From contig JAKOOI010000431.1 in NCBI GenBank assembly GCA_022701475.1, positions 1-10,301 of the forward strand: a DNA stretch of 10,301 nucleotides, in the 5' to 3' direction. The stretch is from Weeksellaceae bacterium (lineage in GTDB: Bacteria > Bacteroidota > Bacteroidia > Flavobacteriales > Weeksellaceae). The stretch's first letter is position 1; the number at the start of each line of letters is the position of its first letter. The notes under the pieces were generated by a model. That model ran no database searches, was not told the DNA's origin, and worked only from the letters and a program-made list of their open reading frames with translations. Shown here piece after piece: positions 1 through 7,496 of this stretch. The position numbers were made by a program, and so were the translations under genes.

Positions 1-3000
1 CCATCAATAAGAATAATCTGGGAACTACAACCAGCGGTGCTTCATTCCGGTCTTTTAACCCGACTGTCAGCCCGATCCGGTATTTTCCTAAATTATCTTC
101 CGTACTTGCCGGCGTCCTGAATAATTCCAACAACGGCTGGGAATCTGTTTCAACCGTTGCCAGAACCACCAACTTCAGAGTAACGGTACGGGATAATAAT
201 CCGGTAGCTACCCAGCAGCAGACCCAGTTTGCCAACCAGCAGATTATCGTAGGCAATGACGGTCCTTTCAAGGTAACAACTGCAGCAGCCTATAATAACG
301 GTCCTACCACCATTACCTGGGATGTAGCCAATACTACAGCAAGCCCTTATAATGTGGCCAATGTGAAAATTGATTATACCACGGATAACGGAGTAACCTG
401 GACAGTGGCGACCGCCTCTACACCGAACGACGGAAACGAATCGTTTACACTTGCCGGTCTTACGGTAGGAGGGACTGTGAAAATCCGGGTAAGTGCAGTA
501 GGGAATGTATTTTATGCCATCGGAAGTGTTACCGTATCTTCCCTGTTAAACTGTACAGGAGCGGCACCTACCAATATTACGGTTTCTGCCATTACCCAGA
601 CTACAGCAACCGTTTCATGGACTGCCACTGCGAACTCAACCTATGTTGTGCAGTACCGTCCGGTAGGAAGCCCAACATGGATTACCGTTACTTCTGCAGG
701 AAACTCGGTTAACCTTACCGGATTGACAGACGGTATCCAGTACCAGGTGCAGGTATCAACCGTTTGTAATGGCGTACAGGGGCCTTTTTCAGCTCCGGTA
801 ACGTTTACTACATTAGGACTTACCTACTGTACCATGACTTCGAATAATTTTGCTTCCGAATATATTTCCAATGTTACCGTAACCCCTGTGGGTGCTCCGG
901 TAATGAGCAATAATTCCGCAGGCTCTACATATACTGATTATTCCAATACGCCAAGCGCACTGGTAAACCTGGTGATAGGCTCGACAGGGAACAATATCTC
1001 TGTAACCAAATTCTTCCCGGGAACCCAATGGAGTGAAGCAGTGGGTGTATGGATCGACTTCAACAGAAACGGGGTATTTGAAACCAATGAGCAGATCATG
1101 AACACTCCTTCAAATACCAATACGCCAGTTTCTACAACGTTCGATGTTCCGGCAAATGCCTATAACGGCCCTGCTACAACAAGAATGAGAGTAGCGATGA
1201 GGTATCTGAGTGCTCCGGTAATGTGCCAGAGCTTCAATGACGGGGAAGTAGAGGATTATGCAGTGAAACTTATTCAGCCGATTGCCTGCACCAGCAATGC
1301 ACCGCTGAACCTTTCCGTAACAAATATTACGGCTACTTCCGCTTATGTGATGTGGGATCCTGCCGTAGGAGCTACCTATGTATTACAGTACAGGCAGCAG
1401 GGAACAACGGCATGGACTACCGTACCATTAACAACCAGTGCCTATACCATCAATAACTTAACGGAACAGACACCTTATGAAGTACAGGTTGCATATGTAT
1501 GTTCGGGAACTACAGGAACATATACCGCTCCTTTCCTGTTTACTACGCCGGCAGTAACGTATTGTACCATTACTTCGAATAACAATACGAACGGATATAT
1601 TTCCAATGTCACCGTAACTCCTGCGAGTTCCTATGTAATGAGCAACAATTCAGGAGCGAATACCTATACCAACTATTCCCCTGATCCTTCGAAGCTGATC
1701 ACTTTGGTGAGGAATACCACGACCAACAGTATTTCCGTTTCCAAATCCTGGTTAACCACCACTACGTCTTCACTGGCTGTGGGGGCCTGGATTGATTTCA
1801 ACAGAAACGGTATCTTCGAAACCGGAGAAAGGGTAATCAGCACAACAGCGAATACCACTACTCCGATCACCTCAACTTTCACGGTACCTGCAACATCTTA
1901 CAACGGTCCGTTAACGCTGAGAATGAGGGTGATTTTCTCTACATCCACTATTACTGACCCTTGTGCCACTGTAGCGAATGGAGAAATTGAGGATTATGCC
2001 GTTAAAATCATCGATCTGGCTCCATGTACTACGGCGCCGCCTACATCCGTTACTGTTGCCAACTTAACTGCTTCTACAGCGCAGGTATCATGGATCTCTG
2101 CTACAGGAGCTACCTATCAGCTACGGTACAGAACAGGAGCAGGTATCTGGACGGTAATCAATCCGGCTACCAACCCGTATACCATCATCAACCTGAATGC
2201 TGCTACAACCTATGAGGTTCAGGTAGCCACCATGTGCGGCGGTGTTACAGGAGCATGGTCAGGTTCTGTGAACTTTACTACACCGACAGCTACCTATTGT
2301 ACTCCGGTAACATCCACTGTTACCAACGGATACATTAATAACATTACGGTTACGGGAACCAATACCCCGGCCATGTCCAATAATTCAGGGGCCACTACCT
2401 ATACTGACTATTCCACTGATCCTAACAAGATCATTACCTTAGCCAGAAATTCTACCGGAAACATACTTTCTGTAGGAAGAACCATTCTTTCAGGTACTTA
2501 CTCTACTTACGCATGGATTGACCTGAACGGTGACGGTATATTTGATAACAATCCGATCGGTACAGGCGGGGGTGAAAGGATCATGAATTTAGGATATTCA
2601 TCAACTACACCGGTTACCGCTACATTTGCAGTTCCGGCATGGGCGTATTCAGGAACCAACCCTGTGAAAATGCGGGTTATTGTATACTTCCTGACTCCTG
2701 CTAATGCCTGCTCACCGCTTACCAGCGATGGAGAAGTGGAGGACTACCGCGTGAAATTCGTGGATATCCAGCCGTGTACAACGGCAGCTCCTACCGGCAT
2801 CGTGATGACCAATATAGCAGCTACCACAGCTACCGTATCATGGATTTCCGCTACAGGAGCTACCTATCTGGTAAGATGGAGAACGACCAACCCGGTAGGA
2901 ACATGGAATGTTTCGCCTTTACCTATCAATGGGAACAGCTATAACATTCCCGGTCTTACGGAACAGACCGCTTATGAGGTACAGGTTGCAACGATCTGTG

Positions 3001-5057
3001 GTGGGGTACAGGGCCCTTGGTCTGCTTCCACACCGTTTACTACAACGCCAATCACGTATTGTAATATGACCGGTACCGGAACCAATGATTTCATTTCCAA
3101 TGTAACCATGACTTCCGTAAACCCTGGTATTCCTCCGATGAGCAATACTTCGGTTCAGACCAACTATATCAGTTATACTGCTCCTGCTACCCTGGTAAAT
3201 CTGGAAATCGGGTCTATAGGAAACAAGATCTCTGTAACCAAAGGCTGGGCCGCAGGATCTCAGAGTGATGCCGTATATGCCTGGATCGATTTCAACAGGA
3301 ATGGAGTCTTTGAAGCTATTGAACAGATTATGACTTCCGCTGCCAGTACCACTTCTACCGTATCGGCTTTATTCAATGTGCCTTCAACCGCATACAATGG
3401 TCCTCTTACGACAACCATGAGAGTGGTACTGAAGCGTTCCAGTGCACCGGTAATGTGCCAGAATGCCGTAAACGGGGAGGTGGAAGATTACACCGTAAAA
3501 CTCAGACCCTGCTCTGTAACCCCGCCTGCTAATATTACATTCAATACCATTACCCATACTTCTGCCAATGTTACCTGGACGGTACCATCCGGAAGCCTTA
3601 CGTTTATTGTAAGATACAGGGTAACCGGAACAGGACCGTGGACCGAAGTTATCGCTTCGACGTTATCAGGAAATCCGCCGCTTAGCCTTTCAGGATTGAC
3701 GCCTGCAACTACCTACGATGTGCAGATTGCTTCAAGCTGCGGAACAACACCGGGAACCTTTACACCTATCCAGACGTTTACCACAAGATGCGATCCTACG
3801 CCTCCGAATGTCACCATAGGTACGGTAACCACGACTACGGCAGTAGTAAACTGGGCGCCGGTAGCTGCAAGCGCTACTTATCAGGTACGCTATAGAATCG
3901 TAGGCAGCGGAGCTACCGGTTGGGTAACCGTAAATGTAACGGCTGCTCCTTTCAATACCACTACGCTTACAGGCCTGCTTCCGTATACCACCTATGAGGT
4001 ACAGGTTGCCAATATCTGTAATGGAGAGACAACGGTAAATCCTTGGTCAAACCCTAAGGTATTTACAACTGAAAGGACATGCCAGTTACCGCCTCCGGGA
4101 TTGACCATTACTAATCTTACCCCTACAACGGCTGTAGTAACCTGGGCACCGTTCCCGGGAGCCACCTATATCCTGAGATACAGGAAAGTAGGCATTCCGA
4201 GCTGGACATCGGTTGCCGTTTCCACCAATACGGTTACCCTTACAGGCCTGCTGGAAACCACGCAGTATGAAATGCAGGTAGTAAATGTATGTAACGGTAC
4301 ACCGGGAACATATACGTTGCCTTATCTCTTTACTACGCCTACCGTAGTATACTGTCAGATGAGCGCTACGACCAGTACACAGTTTATCTCGAAAGTAACG
4401 GTTACTCCGAATGGTAAGCCGAAGATGGAAAATCCATCAGCAGCATCCACCTATACGGATTATACCGGAGTTCCTGCCAAGTTTATTCAGATGATCCAGG
4501 GATCTTCCGATAACCAGATCACCATTGAAAAGAAACTTTCAGGAAACGGAAAGGCTGGAGTGGCCGTATGGATCGATTTCAACAGAAACGGTTATTTCGA
4601 TATCAATGAAAGGGTTCTGGTATCATCTCCAAGCTCTGATAATACCGTAAGCGGAACTTTCGCAGTGCCGGCAGACGCATTTGTAAGTCTTACAGACTAT
4701 AAATATGTAGTGATGAGAGTGGCTATGGCCAAAGATGCCATACCGGTAAACTGCAGCAATTTTGCTGACGGAGAAGTAGAGGATTATACCGTAAGGATTA
4801 CGAAACCGATTGTTCCGAATCCACTGAACCAGACGGATATCATGATTTATCCGAATCCTGTTAGATCTGTTCTGTATGTGAAAAATATCAGTAAAAAGGC
4901 AAGCTATAAGATCTATAACGCTGCCGGACAGCTGGTGGCAGAAGGAGTTCTTCTGAATAACAGCATCAATGTTCAAAACCTGATCAACGGTGTTTATGTC
5001 ATCGATATTCAGGACGGGAATGATATTTCCGTTCAGAAGAAATTCATTAAAGAATAA
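1..5057 (+). CDS. T9SS-secreted multidomain protein (FN3/GEVED array), probable reprolysin-like metalloprotease C-terminal part; 5' truncated
   Basis: The reading frame is open from the first full codon at position 3 to the TAA at 5055-5057 (1684 residues visible), so the gene begins upstream of the window. GTG at 354 is internal to the frame and is not the start. Residues coded by 3-551 contain SVLAGVLNNSNN, TNFRVTVRDNNP and ITWDVANTT, a pattern known downstream of the catalytic domain in Bacteroidota reprolysin-like (M12B) zinc metalloproteases. The HExxH catalytic part would lie outside the window, so protease identity is inferred. Next come seven FN3 and five GEVED modules, then a C-terminal domain (from about 4845, IMIYPNPVRS to QKKFIKE) matching the type IX secretion sorting domain. 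The mature protein is therefore expected outside the cell or on its surface, with the modules serving as adhesion or substrate-binding stalk. Codon use is uniform and there is no frameshift. It could instead be a non-enzymatic adhesin. Confidence 0.93.
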   Translation, partial: INKNNLGTTTSGASFRSFNPTVSPIRYFPKLSSVLAGVLNNSNNGWESVSTVARTTNFRVTVRDNNPVATQQQTQFANQQIIVGNDGPFKVTTAAAYNNGPTTITWDVANTTASPYNVANVKIDYTTDNGVTWTVATASTPNDGNESFTLAGLTVGGTVKIRVSAVGNVFYAIGSVTVSSLLNCTGAAPTNITVSAITQTTATVSWTATANSTYVVQYRPVGSPTWITVTSAGNSVNLTGLTDGIQYQVQVSTVCNGVQGPFSAPVTFTTLGLTYCTMTSNNFASEYISNVTVTPVGAPVMSNNSAGSTYTDYSNTPSALVNLVIGSTGNNISVTKFFPGTQWSEAVGVWIDFNRNGVFETNEQIMNTPSNTNTPVSTTFDVPANAYNGPATTRMRVAMRYLSAPVMCQSFNDGEVEDYAVKLIQPIACTSNAPLNLSVTNITATSAYVMWDPAVGATYVLQYRQQGTTAWTTVPLTTSAYTINNLTEQTPYEVQVAYVCSGTTGTYTAPFLFTTPAVTYCTITSNNNTNGYISNVTVTPASSYVMSNNSGANTYTNYSPDPSKLITLVRNTTTNSISVSKSWLTTTTSSLAVGAWIDFNRNGIFETGERVISTTANTTTPITSTFTVPATSYNGPLTLRMRVIFSTSTITDPCATVANGEIEDYAVKIIDLAPCTTAPPTSVTVANLTASTAQVSWISATGATYQLRYRTGAGIWTVINPATNPYTIINLNAATTYEVQVATMCGGVTGAWSGSVNFTTPTATYCTPVTSTVTNGYINNITVTGTNTPAMSNNSGATTYTDYSTDPNKIITLARNSTGNILSVGRTILSGTYSTYAWIDLNGDGIFDNNPIGTGGGERIMNLGYSSTTPVTATFAVPAWAYSGTNPVKMRVIVYFLTPANACSPLTSDGEVEDYRVKFVDIQPCTTAAPTGIVMTNIAATTATVSWISATGATYLVRWRTTNPVGTWNVSPLPINGNSYNIPGLTEQTAYEVQVATICGGVQGPWSASTPFTTTPITYCNMTGTGTNDFISNVTMTSVNPGIPPMSNTSVQTNYISYTAPATLVNLEIGSIGNKISVTKGWAAGSQSDAVYAWIDFNRNGVFEAIEQIMTSAASTTSTVSALFNVPSTAYNGPLTTTMRVVLKRSSAPVMCQNAVNGEVEDYTVKLRPCSVTPPANITFNTITHTSANVTWTVPSGSLTFIVRYRVTGTGPWTEVIASTLSGNPPLSLSGLTPATTYDVQIASSCGTTPGTFTPIQTFTTRCDPTPPNVTIGTVTTTTAVVNWAPVAASATYQVRYRIVGSGATGWVTVNVTAAPFNTTTLTGLLPYTTYEVQVANICNGETTVNPWSNPKVFTTERTCQLPPPGLTITNLTPTTAVVTWAPFPGATYILRYRKVGIPSWTSVAVSTNTVTLTGLLETTQYEMQVVNVCNGTPGTYTLPYLFTTPTVVYCQMSATTSTQFISKVTVTPNGKPKMENPSAASTYTDYTGVPAKFIQMIQGSSDNQITIEKKLSGNGKAGVAVWIDFNRNGYFDINERVLVSSPSSDNTVSGTFAVPADAFVSLTDYKYVVMRVAMAKDAIPVNCSNFADGEVEDYTVRITKPIVPNPLNQTDIMIYPNPVRSVLYVKNISKKASYKIYNAAGQLVAEGVLLNNSINVQNLINGVYVIDIQDGNDISVQKKFIKE
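552..4803 (+). repeat. FN3 and GEVED module array inside the secreted protein
   Basis: Twelve modules can be delimited by eye. FN3 modules start near 552, 1284, 2022, 2772, 3507, 3789 and 4077. Each has a leading Cys, a tATVSW-like strand, an (V/L)(R/Q)YR strand, a TxYEVQV strand and a closing FTT. GEVED modules start near 822, 1557, 2292, 3054 and 4344. Each begins (T/V)YC and contains a WIDFNRNG-type loop and a closing G-E-(V/I)-E-D-Y motif that gives the family its name. The order is FN3-GEVED four times, then FN3-FN3-FN3-GEVED. The copies are diverged at DNA level, so this is an old protein-level repeat and not a fresh tandem duplication. Boundaries are accurate to roughly ten residues. 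Confidence 0.88.
4845..5057 (+). other. Type IX secretion C-terminal sorting domain
   Basis: The last 70 residues begin IMIYPNPV and continue through YKIYNAAGQLV, INVQNLINGVYVIDI and a basic end, KKFIKE. This is the usual Por-secretion tail layout (YPNP start, G-x-x-V strand, L-x-x-G-x-Y-x-(V/I) strand, short Lys-rich end). In Bacteroidota this domain directs passage through the outer membrane by the T9SS and is then normally cleaved, often with anchoring to lipopolysaccharide. It shows that the protein is exported and that its C-terminus is complete. Confidence 0.93.
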
Positions 5058-5090
5058 ACAAACGTTATACATTTATTATTAATCAAGGTA

Positions 5091-5119
5091 CAGGCCTCCC
5101 ATTGTGGGAGGCCTGTTTT
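5091..5119 (+). terminator. Intrinsic terminator after the secreted protein gene
   Basis: A perfect 11-bp stem (5091-5101 with 5105-5115), GC-rich, with a 3-nt TTG loop, is followed directly by TTTT at 5116-5119. It lies 33 nt after the stop codon. It should end transcription of the large gene before the convergent coaE. Confidence 0.88.
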
Positions 5120-5221
5120 GTTACAGCCGGGCGAGTACCGGATTATACTGTCTTCATTCAAAAGAAAAAATAGAGGATTGCCAATGCGGTACGGCTGATC
5201 CGGCCTGATACATCCGGCCGC

Positions 5222-5254
5222 TAAAAGAAAACCGCCGGATGATTCCGGCGGTTT
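5222..5254 (-). terminator. Intrinsic terminator after coaE
   Basis: A perfect 11-bp stem (5229-5239 with 5244-5254) with a 4-nt loop. Read on the minus strand it is followed by a T-rich tract (complement of 5222-5230, TTTTCTTTT-like). It begins only 5 nt past the coaE stop codon and ends the minus-strand gene cluster. Its plus-strand 3' side is poorly T-rich, so it acts mainly for coaE. Confidence 0.85.
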
Positions 5255-5259
5255 GTATT

Positions 5260-5895
5260 TTAATCGATATCGAAGATTACCTTTTCGGTATGTTCTCTGA
5301 GATCATCCAGATTTGTATTATTGTAGATGATACAGTCTGCCATCTTGATCTTGTCTTTTTCAGGCATCTGTTTTTCCATGACTGCCTGGACTTCACGATA
5401 GGTCTTACCATCGCGGTCCATCACCCTTTTGATCCTGAGATTATCTTCGGCAGTAACCAGCAGGGACTTGTAACACTGCCGGTTCAGCTTCAGCTCAAAA
5501 AGCAGGGCGGTCTCTTTAAACACCAGGTATTTGGTCTGCCGGGCTACCCAGTTCTCAAAATCGGTACGGACGGCAGGGTGAATGATTTCATTCAGCTGTT
5601 GCAGCAGTTCCTTGTCATTAAAAACCTTTTCAGATACAAATTTACGATTGTACAGGCCGTCGGAGCCATAGGCTTCCTCTCCGAGCAATTCTTTGATCCT
5701 GAACTGCAGCTCACGGCTTTCATTAACGATAAGCTTTGCCCTTTCATCTGAATAATAGACCGGGAATCCGAATTCCTCTATAAATTGGGCTACGGTAGTC
5801 TTTCCGGAACCGATTCCGCCGGTAAGACCGATGATCTTGGGCGATGGTAACGGTTCCGGTTCTGCTTTCGGGCTTTCTGAATATATTTCTTCCAT
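5260..5895 (-). CDS. coaE: Dephospho-CoA kinase
   Basis: Catalyses the last step of coenzyme A synthesis, ATP-dependent phosphorylation of the 3'-hydroxyl of dephospho-CoA, in the cytoplasm. The 211-residue product has the P-loop GLTGGIGSGKTT at 23-34, an YYSDERAK segment at 47-54 (Asp50 in the catalytic Asp region), IIHP at 104-107, ETALLFE at 128-134 and the late ADCIIYNN segment near 186-193, all in the order expected for CoaE. Family members are commonly about 190-205 residues. Here about 20 Glu/Pro-rich residues precede the first beta strand, and no internal Met lies between Met1 and the P-loop, so the start at 5895 stands unless a non-ATG codon is used. It lies 17 nt after the MBL-fold gene on the same strand, suggesting co-transcription, and is closed by a strong terminator. 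Confidence 0.95.
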   Translation of the reverse strand: MEEIYSESPKAEPEPLPSPKIIGLTGGIGSGKTTVAQFIEEFGFPVYYSDERAKLIVNESRELQFRIKELLGEEAYGSDGLYNRKFVSEKVFNDKELLQQLNEIIHPAVRTDFENWVARQTKYLVFKETALLFELKLNRQCYKSLLVTAEDNLRIKRVMDRDGKTYREVQAVMEKQMPEKDKIKMADCIIYNNTNLDDLREHTEKVIFDID

Positions 5896-5912
5896 GTTTC
5901 AGCAGTTCATTA

Positions 5913-6779
5913 TTAATATCCGAAAACATCATTAAAGCTGAAGGTCTCATCCAGCCGTACTCCTTTTTCAGTCATTTTAAGACTGGCAAGCTCATGGTGG
6001 GCATCGTGTTCAAAAAACAGCAGGTACTCATTGTCTACACACTGTTTCAGGAATTTTCCTTTTTCTTCCATGGTAAGAAGCGGACGGGTATCATAGCCCA
6101 TGACATAGACCTGGTTGATGTGTCCTGCAGTAGGAATCAGGTCTGCTGCAAAAACAATGGTTTTTTCCTGGTACTGGATAACAGGAAGCATCTGCTTTTC
6201 CGTATGGCCGTCTACAAAGATAACATCCATTTTAAGGTCCGGGGCGAAACCGTAGTTTCCATTGGAGGGAAGAGGCAGGAAGTTCAGTTGTCCGCTTTCC
6301 CTGATCGGAATGATGTTTTCTTTCAGGAAGCTTGCCTTTTCCCGGGCGTTCGGTTCTGTAGCCCATTGCCAGTGGTTTTCATTAGTCCAGAACTGCGCAT
6401 TTTTAAAAGCAGGACGGTAGCCTGTGCGGTCATCATTCCATTCAATGGCTCCTCCGCAGTGGTCGAAGTGGAGGTGTGTAAGAAAAACATCGGTGATGTC
6501 TTCCTTTACAAATCCATATTTCTTCAGATTTTTATCTAAGGTGTCATCTCCCCATAGCGAGTAATGTCCGAAAAATTTTTCATCCTGCTTATTGCCAAGG
6601 CCGCAGTCGATCAGGATCAGTTTTTTCCCGTCTTCTACCAGGAGGGAGCGGGTTCCCAGTTCAATGAGGTTTCTTTCGTCTGCAGGATTGGTTTTTTCCC
6701 ACAGACTCTTCGGGACGACTCCGAACATAGCGCCGCCGTCCAGTTTAAACTTTCCGCATTGTATTGGATATAATTTCAT
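5913..6779 (-). CDS. MBL-fold metallohydrolase
   Basis: A 288-residue member of the metallo-beta-lactamase fold hydrolases. The zinc motif HxHxDH is clear as THLHFDHCGG (His102, His104, Asp106, His107). Further expected ligands are His192 in VDGHT, Asp213 in AADLIP and a late His258 in FEHD. The N-terminal part (LGTRSLLVEDGKKLILIDCGLG, about 41-62) is the usual first beta sandwich of the fold. No signal peptide or membrane segment is seen, so it is probably cytoplasmic. The arrangement resembles the lactonase/AiiA-like branch, but the substrate cannot be read from sequence, and other esterase or thioesterase-like roles are equally possible. The start is ATG at 6779, 23 nt past the stop of the PaiB-family gene, and coaE follows after 17 nt. 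The three look like one transcription unit. Confidence 0.88.
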   Translation of the reverse strand: MKLYPIQCGKFKLDGGAMFGVVPKSLWEKTNPADERNLIELGTRSLLVEDGKKLILIDCGLGNKQDEKFFGHYSLWGDDTLDKNLKKYGFVKEDITDVFLTHLHFDHCGGAIEWNDDRTGYRPAFKNAQFWTNENHWQWATEPNAREKASFLKENIIPIRESGQLNFLPLPSNGNYGFAPDLKMDVIFVDGHTEKQMLPVIQYQEKTIVFAADLIPTAGHINQVYVMGYDTRPLLTMEEKGKFLKQCVDNEYLLFFEHDAHHELASLKMTEKGVRLDETFSFNDVFGY

Positions 6780-6802
6780 ATAATATCAGGTTTTTATACT
6801 GT

Positions 6803-7414
6803 TTATTTTTTAACCGTTTTCATTTTTGCTGCAATCTTCACTGCATTTTCATCCCCATTTTCCAGATGGGAGATAATGTTGAGGAAATCATCCTGCTTTC
6901 TGTTCTGGGAAAGTTTCTGCTGAATGAAAATATCGTCCGGCATAATTTTGATGCCGAAGGCACCCTTCATTTCTTTTTCTACGAAACTTTTTCCCATGTT
7001 TTCAATCAGGACAGGGCACTGCTGTGCTTTTTCATATTTCATGGTCAGTTTTTCCAGATGTCCGTATAACTCATCAGGGCTCATCAGCATCACTTTTCCG
7101 TAAACCTGTACGGCTTCGTAATTCCAGGTTGATACATTCATATGGTCATACCAGCTGCTTGAAATATAGGTATGGGCGCCCAGAAAATCACATAATACCT
7201 CATCTCTGTCCTTCAATATTTTTGCCTGAGGGTTGGCTTTCGAAATATGGGTTTCAATATACACATTTTCCGGATCATCTTCATTGAGCATCATCATGGA
7301 ATGGGTGGCCCGGATCCTGCCGGCTGAAGAAATCAGCAGGGCGAAAGCATTTTCCCTGATAATGTCTCTCATCAGGTTAAAGTCGTTACTTTTATAAAGG
7401 GCAGGAATGTACAT
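6803..7414 (-). CDS. PaiB-family FMN-binding protein (FMN_bind_2)
   Basis: This 203-residue protein has the hallmarks of the PaiB family: start MYIPALYK, ISKANPQ at 58-64, GAHTYISSSWY at 79-89, VSTWNYEAVQVYG at 94-106, a YEKAQ segment near 127-131, GAFGIKI near 151-157 and KLSQNRKQDD at 167-176. The family adopts a split-barrel flavin-binding fold. Bacillus subtilis PaiB was described as a negative regulator of sporulation and protease genes, but most members have no proven role, so a flavin- or heme-related cytoplasmic function is as likely as transcriptional control. Its length is typical. The start ATG at 7414 has no clear Shine-Dalgarno, as usual in Bacteroidota. It lies 82 nt after ruvB and 23 nt before the MBL-fold gene, in the same direction. 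Confidence 0.9.
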   Translation of the reverse strand: MYIPALYKSNDFNLMRDIIRENAFALLISSAGRIRATHSMMMLNEDDPENVYIETHISKANPQAKILKDRDEVLCDFLGAHTYISSSWYDHMNVSTWNYEAVQVYGKVMLMSPDELYGHLEKLTMKYEKAQQCPVLIENMGKSFVEKEMKGAFGIKIMPDDIFIQQKLSQNRKQDDFLNIISHLENGDENAVKIAAKMKTVKK

Positions 7415-7468
7415 AATTCATTTACATAAAGATCTTCAAAAACGGCTTTTCAGAAGTCAGGTAGAAAT

Positions 7469-7496
7469 CCCGGTCTCAAATTAACATTTAACCGGG
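7469..7496 (-). terminator. Weak hairpin between ruvB and the PaiB-family gene
   Basis: CCCGGT at 7469-7474 pairs with ACCGGG at 7491-7496, immediately after the ruvB stop on the minus strand. An inner 4-bp AAAT/ATTT stem is possible. Only a short ATTT follows, so termination would be weak. It could be a partial terminator, an mRNA-stabilising 3' end for ruvB, or chance. Confidence 0.3.

Noticed and set aside
4623..5072. 149-codon minus-strand open frame opposite the end of the secreted protein gene
   Set aside because: It lies fully antisense to the conserved T9SS sorting and last GEVED domains, its product resembles no family, and it is explained by codon bias of the plus-strand gene.
5239..5751. 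170-codon plus-strand open frame opposite coaE
   Set aside because: It covers the coaE coding region and its terminator in antisense and shows no recognisable motifs.
5844..6539. 231-codon plus-strand open frame
   Set aside because: It is antisense to the well-supported MBL-fold gene and the coaE start. Its Phe/Val-rich, motif-free product is typical of a shadow frame.
7477..7484. Possible promoter element before the PaiB-family gene (TTAATTTG on the minus strand)
   Set aside because: It mismatches the consensus at the important second base and has no -33 TTG, so readthrough from ruvB is equally likely.
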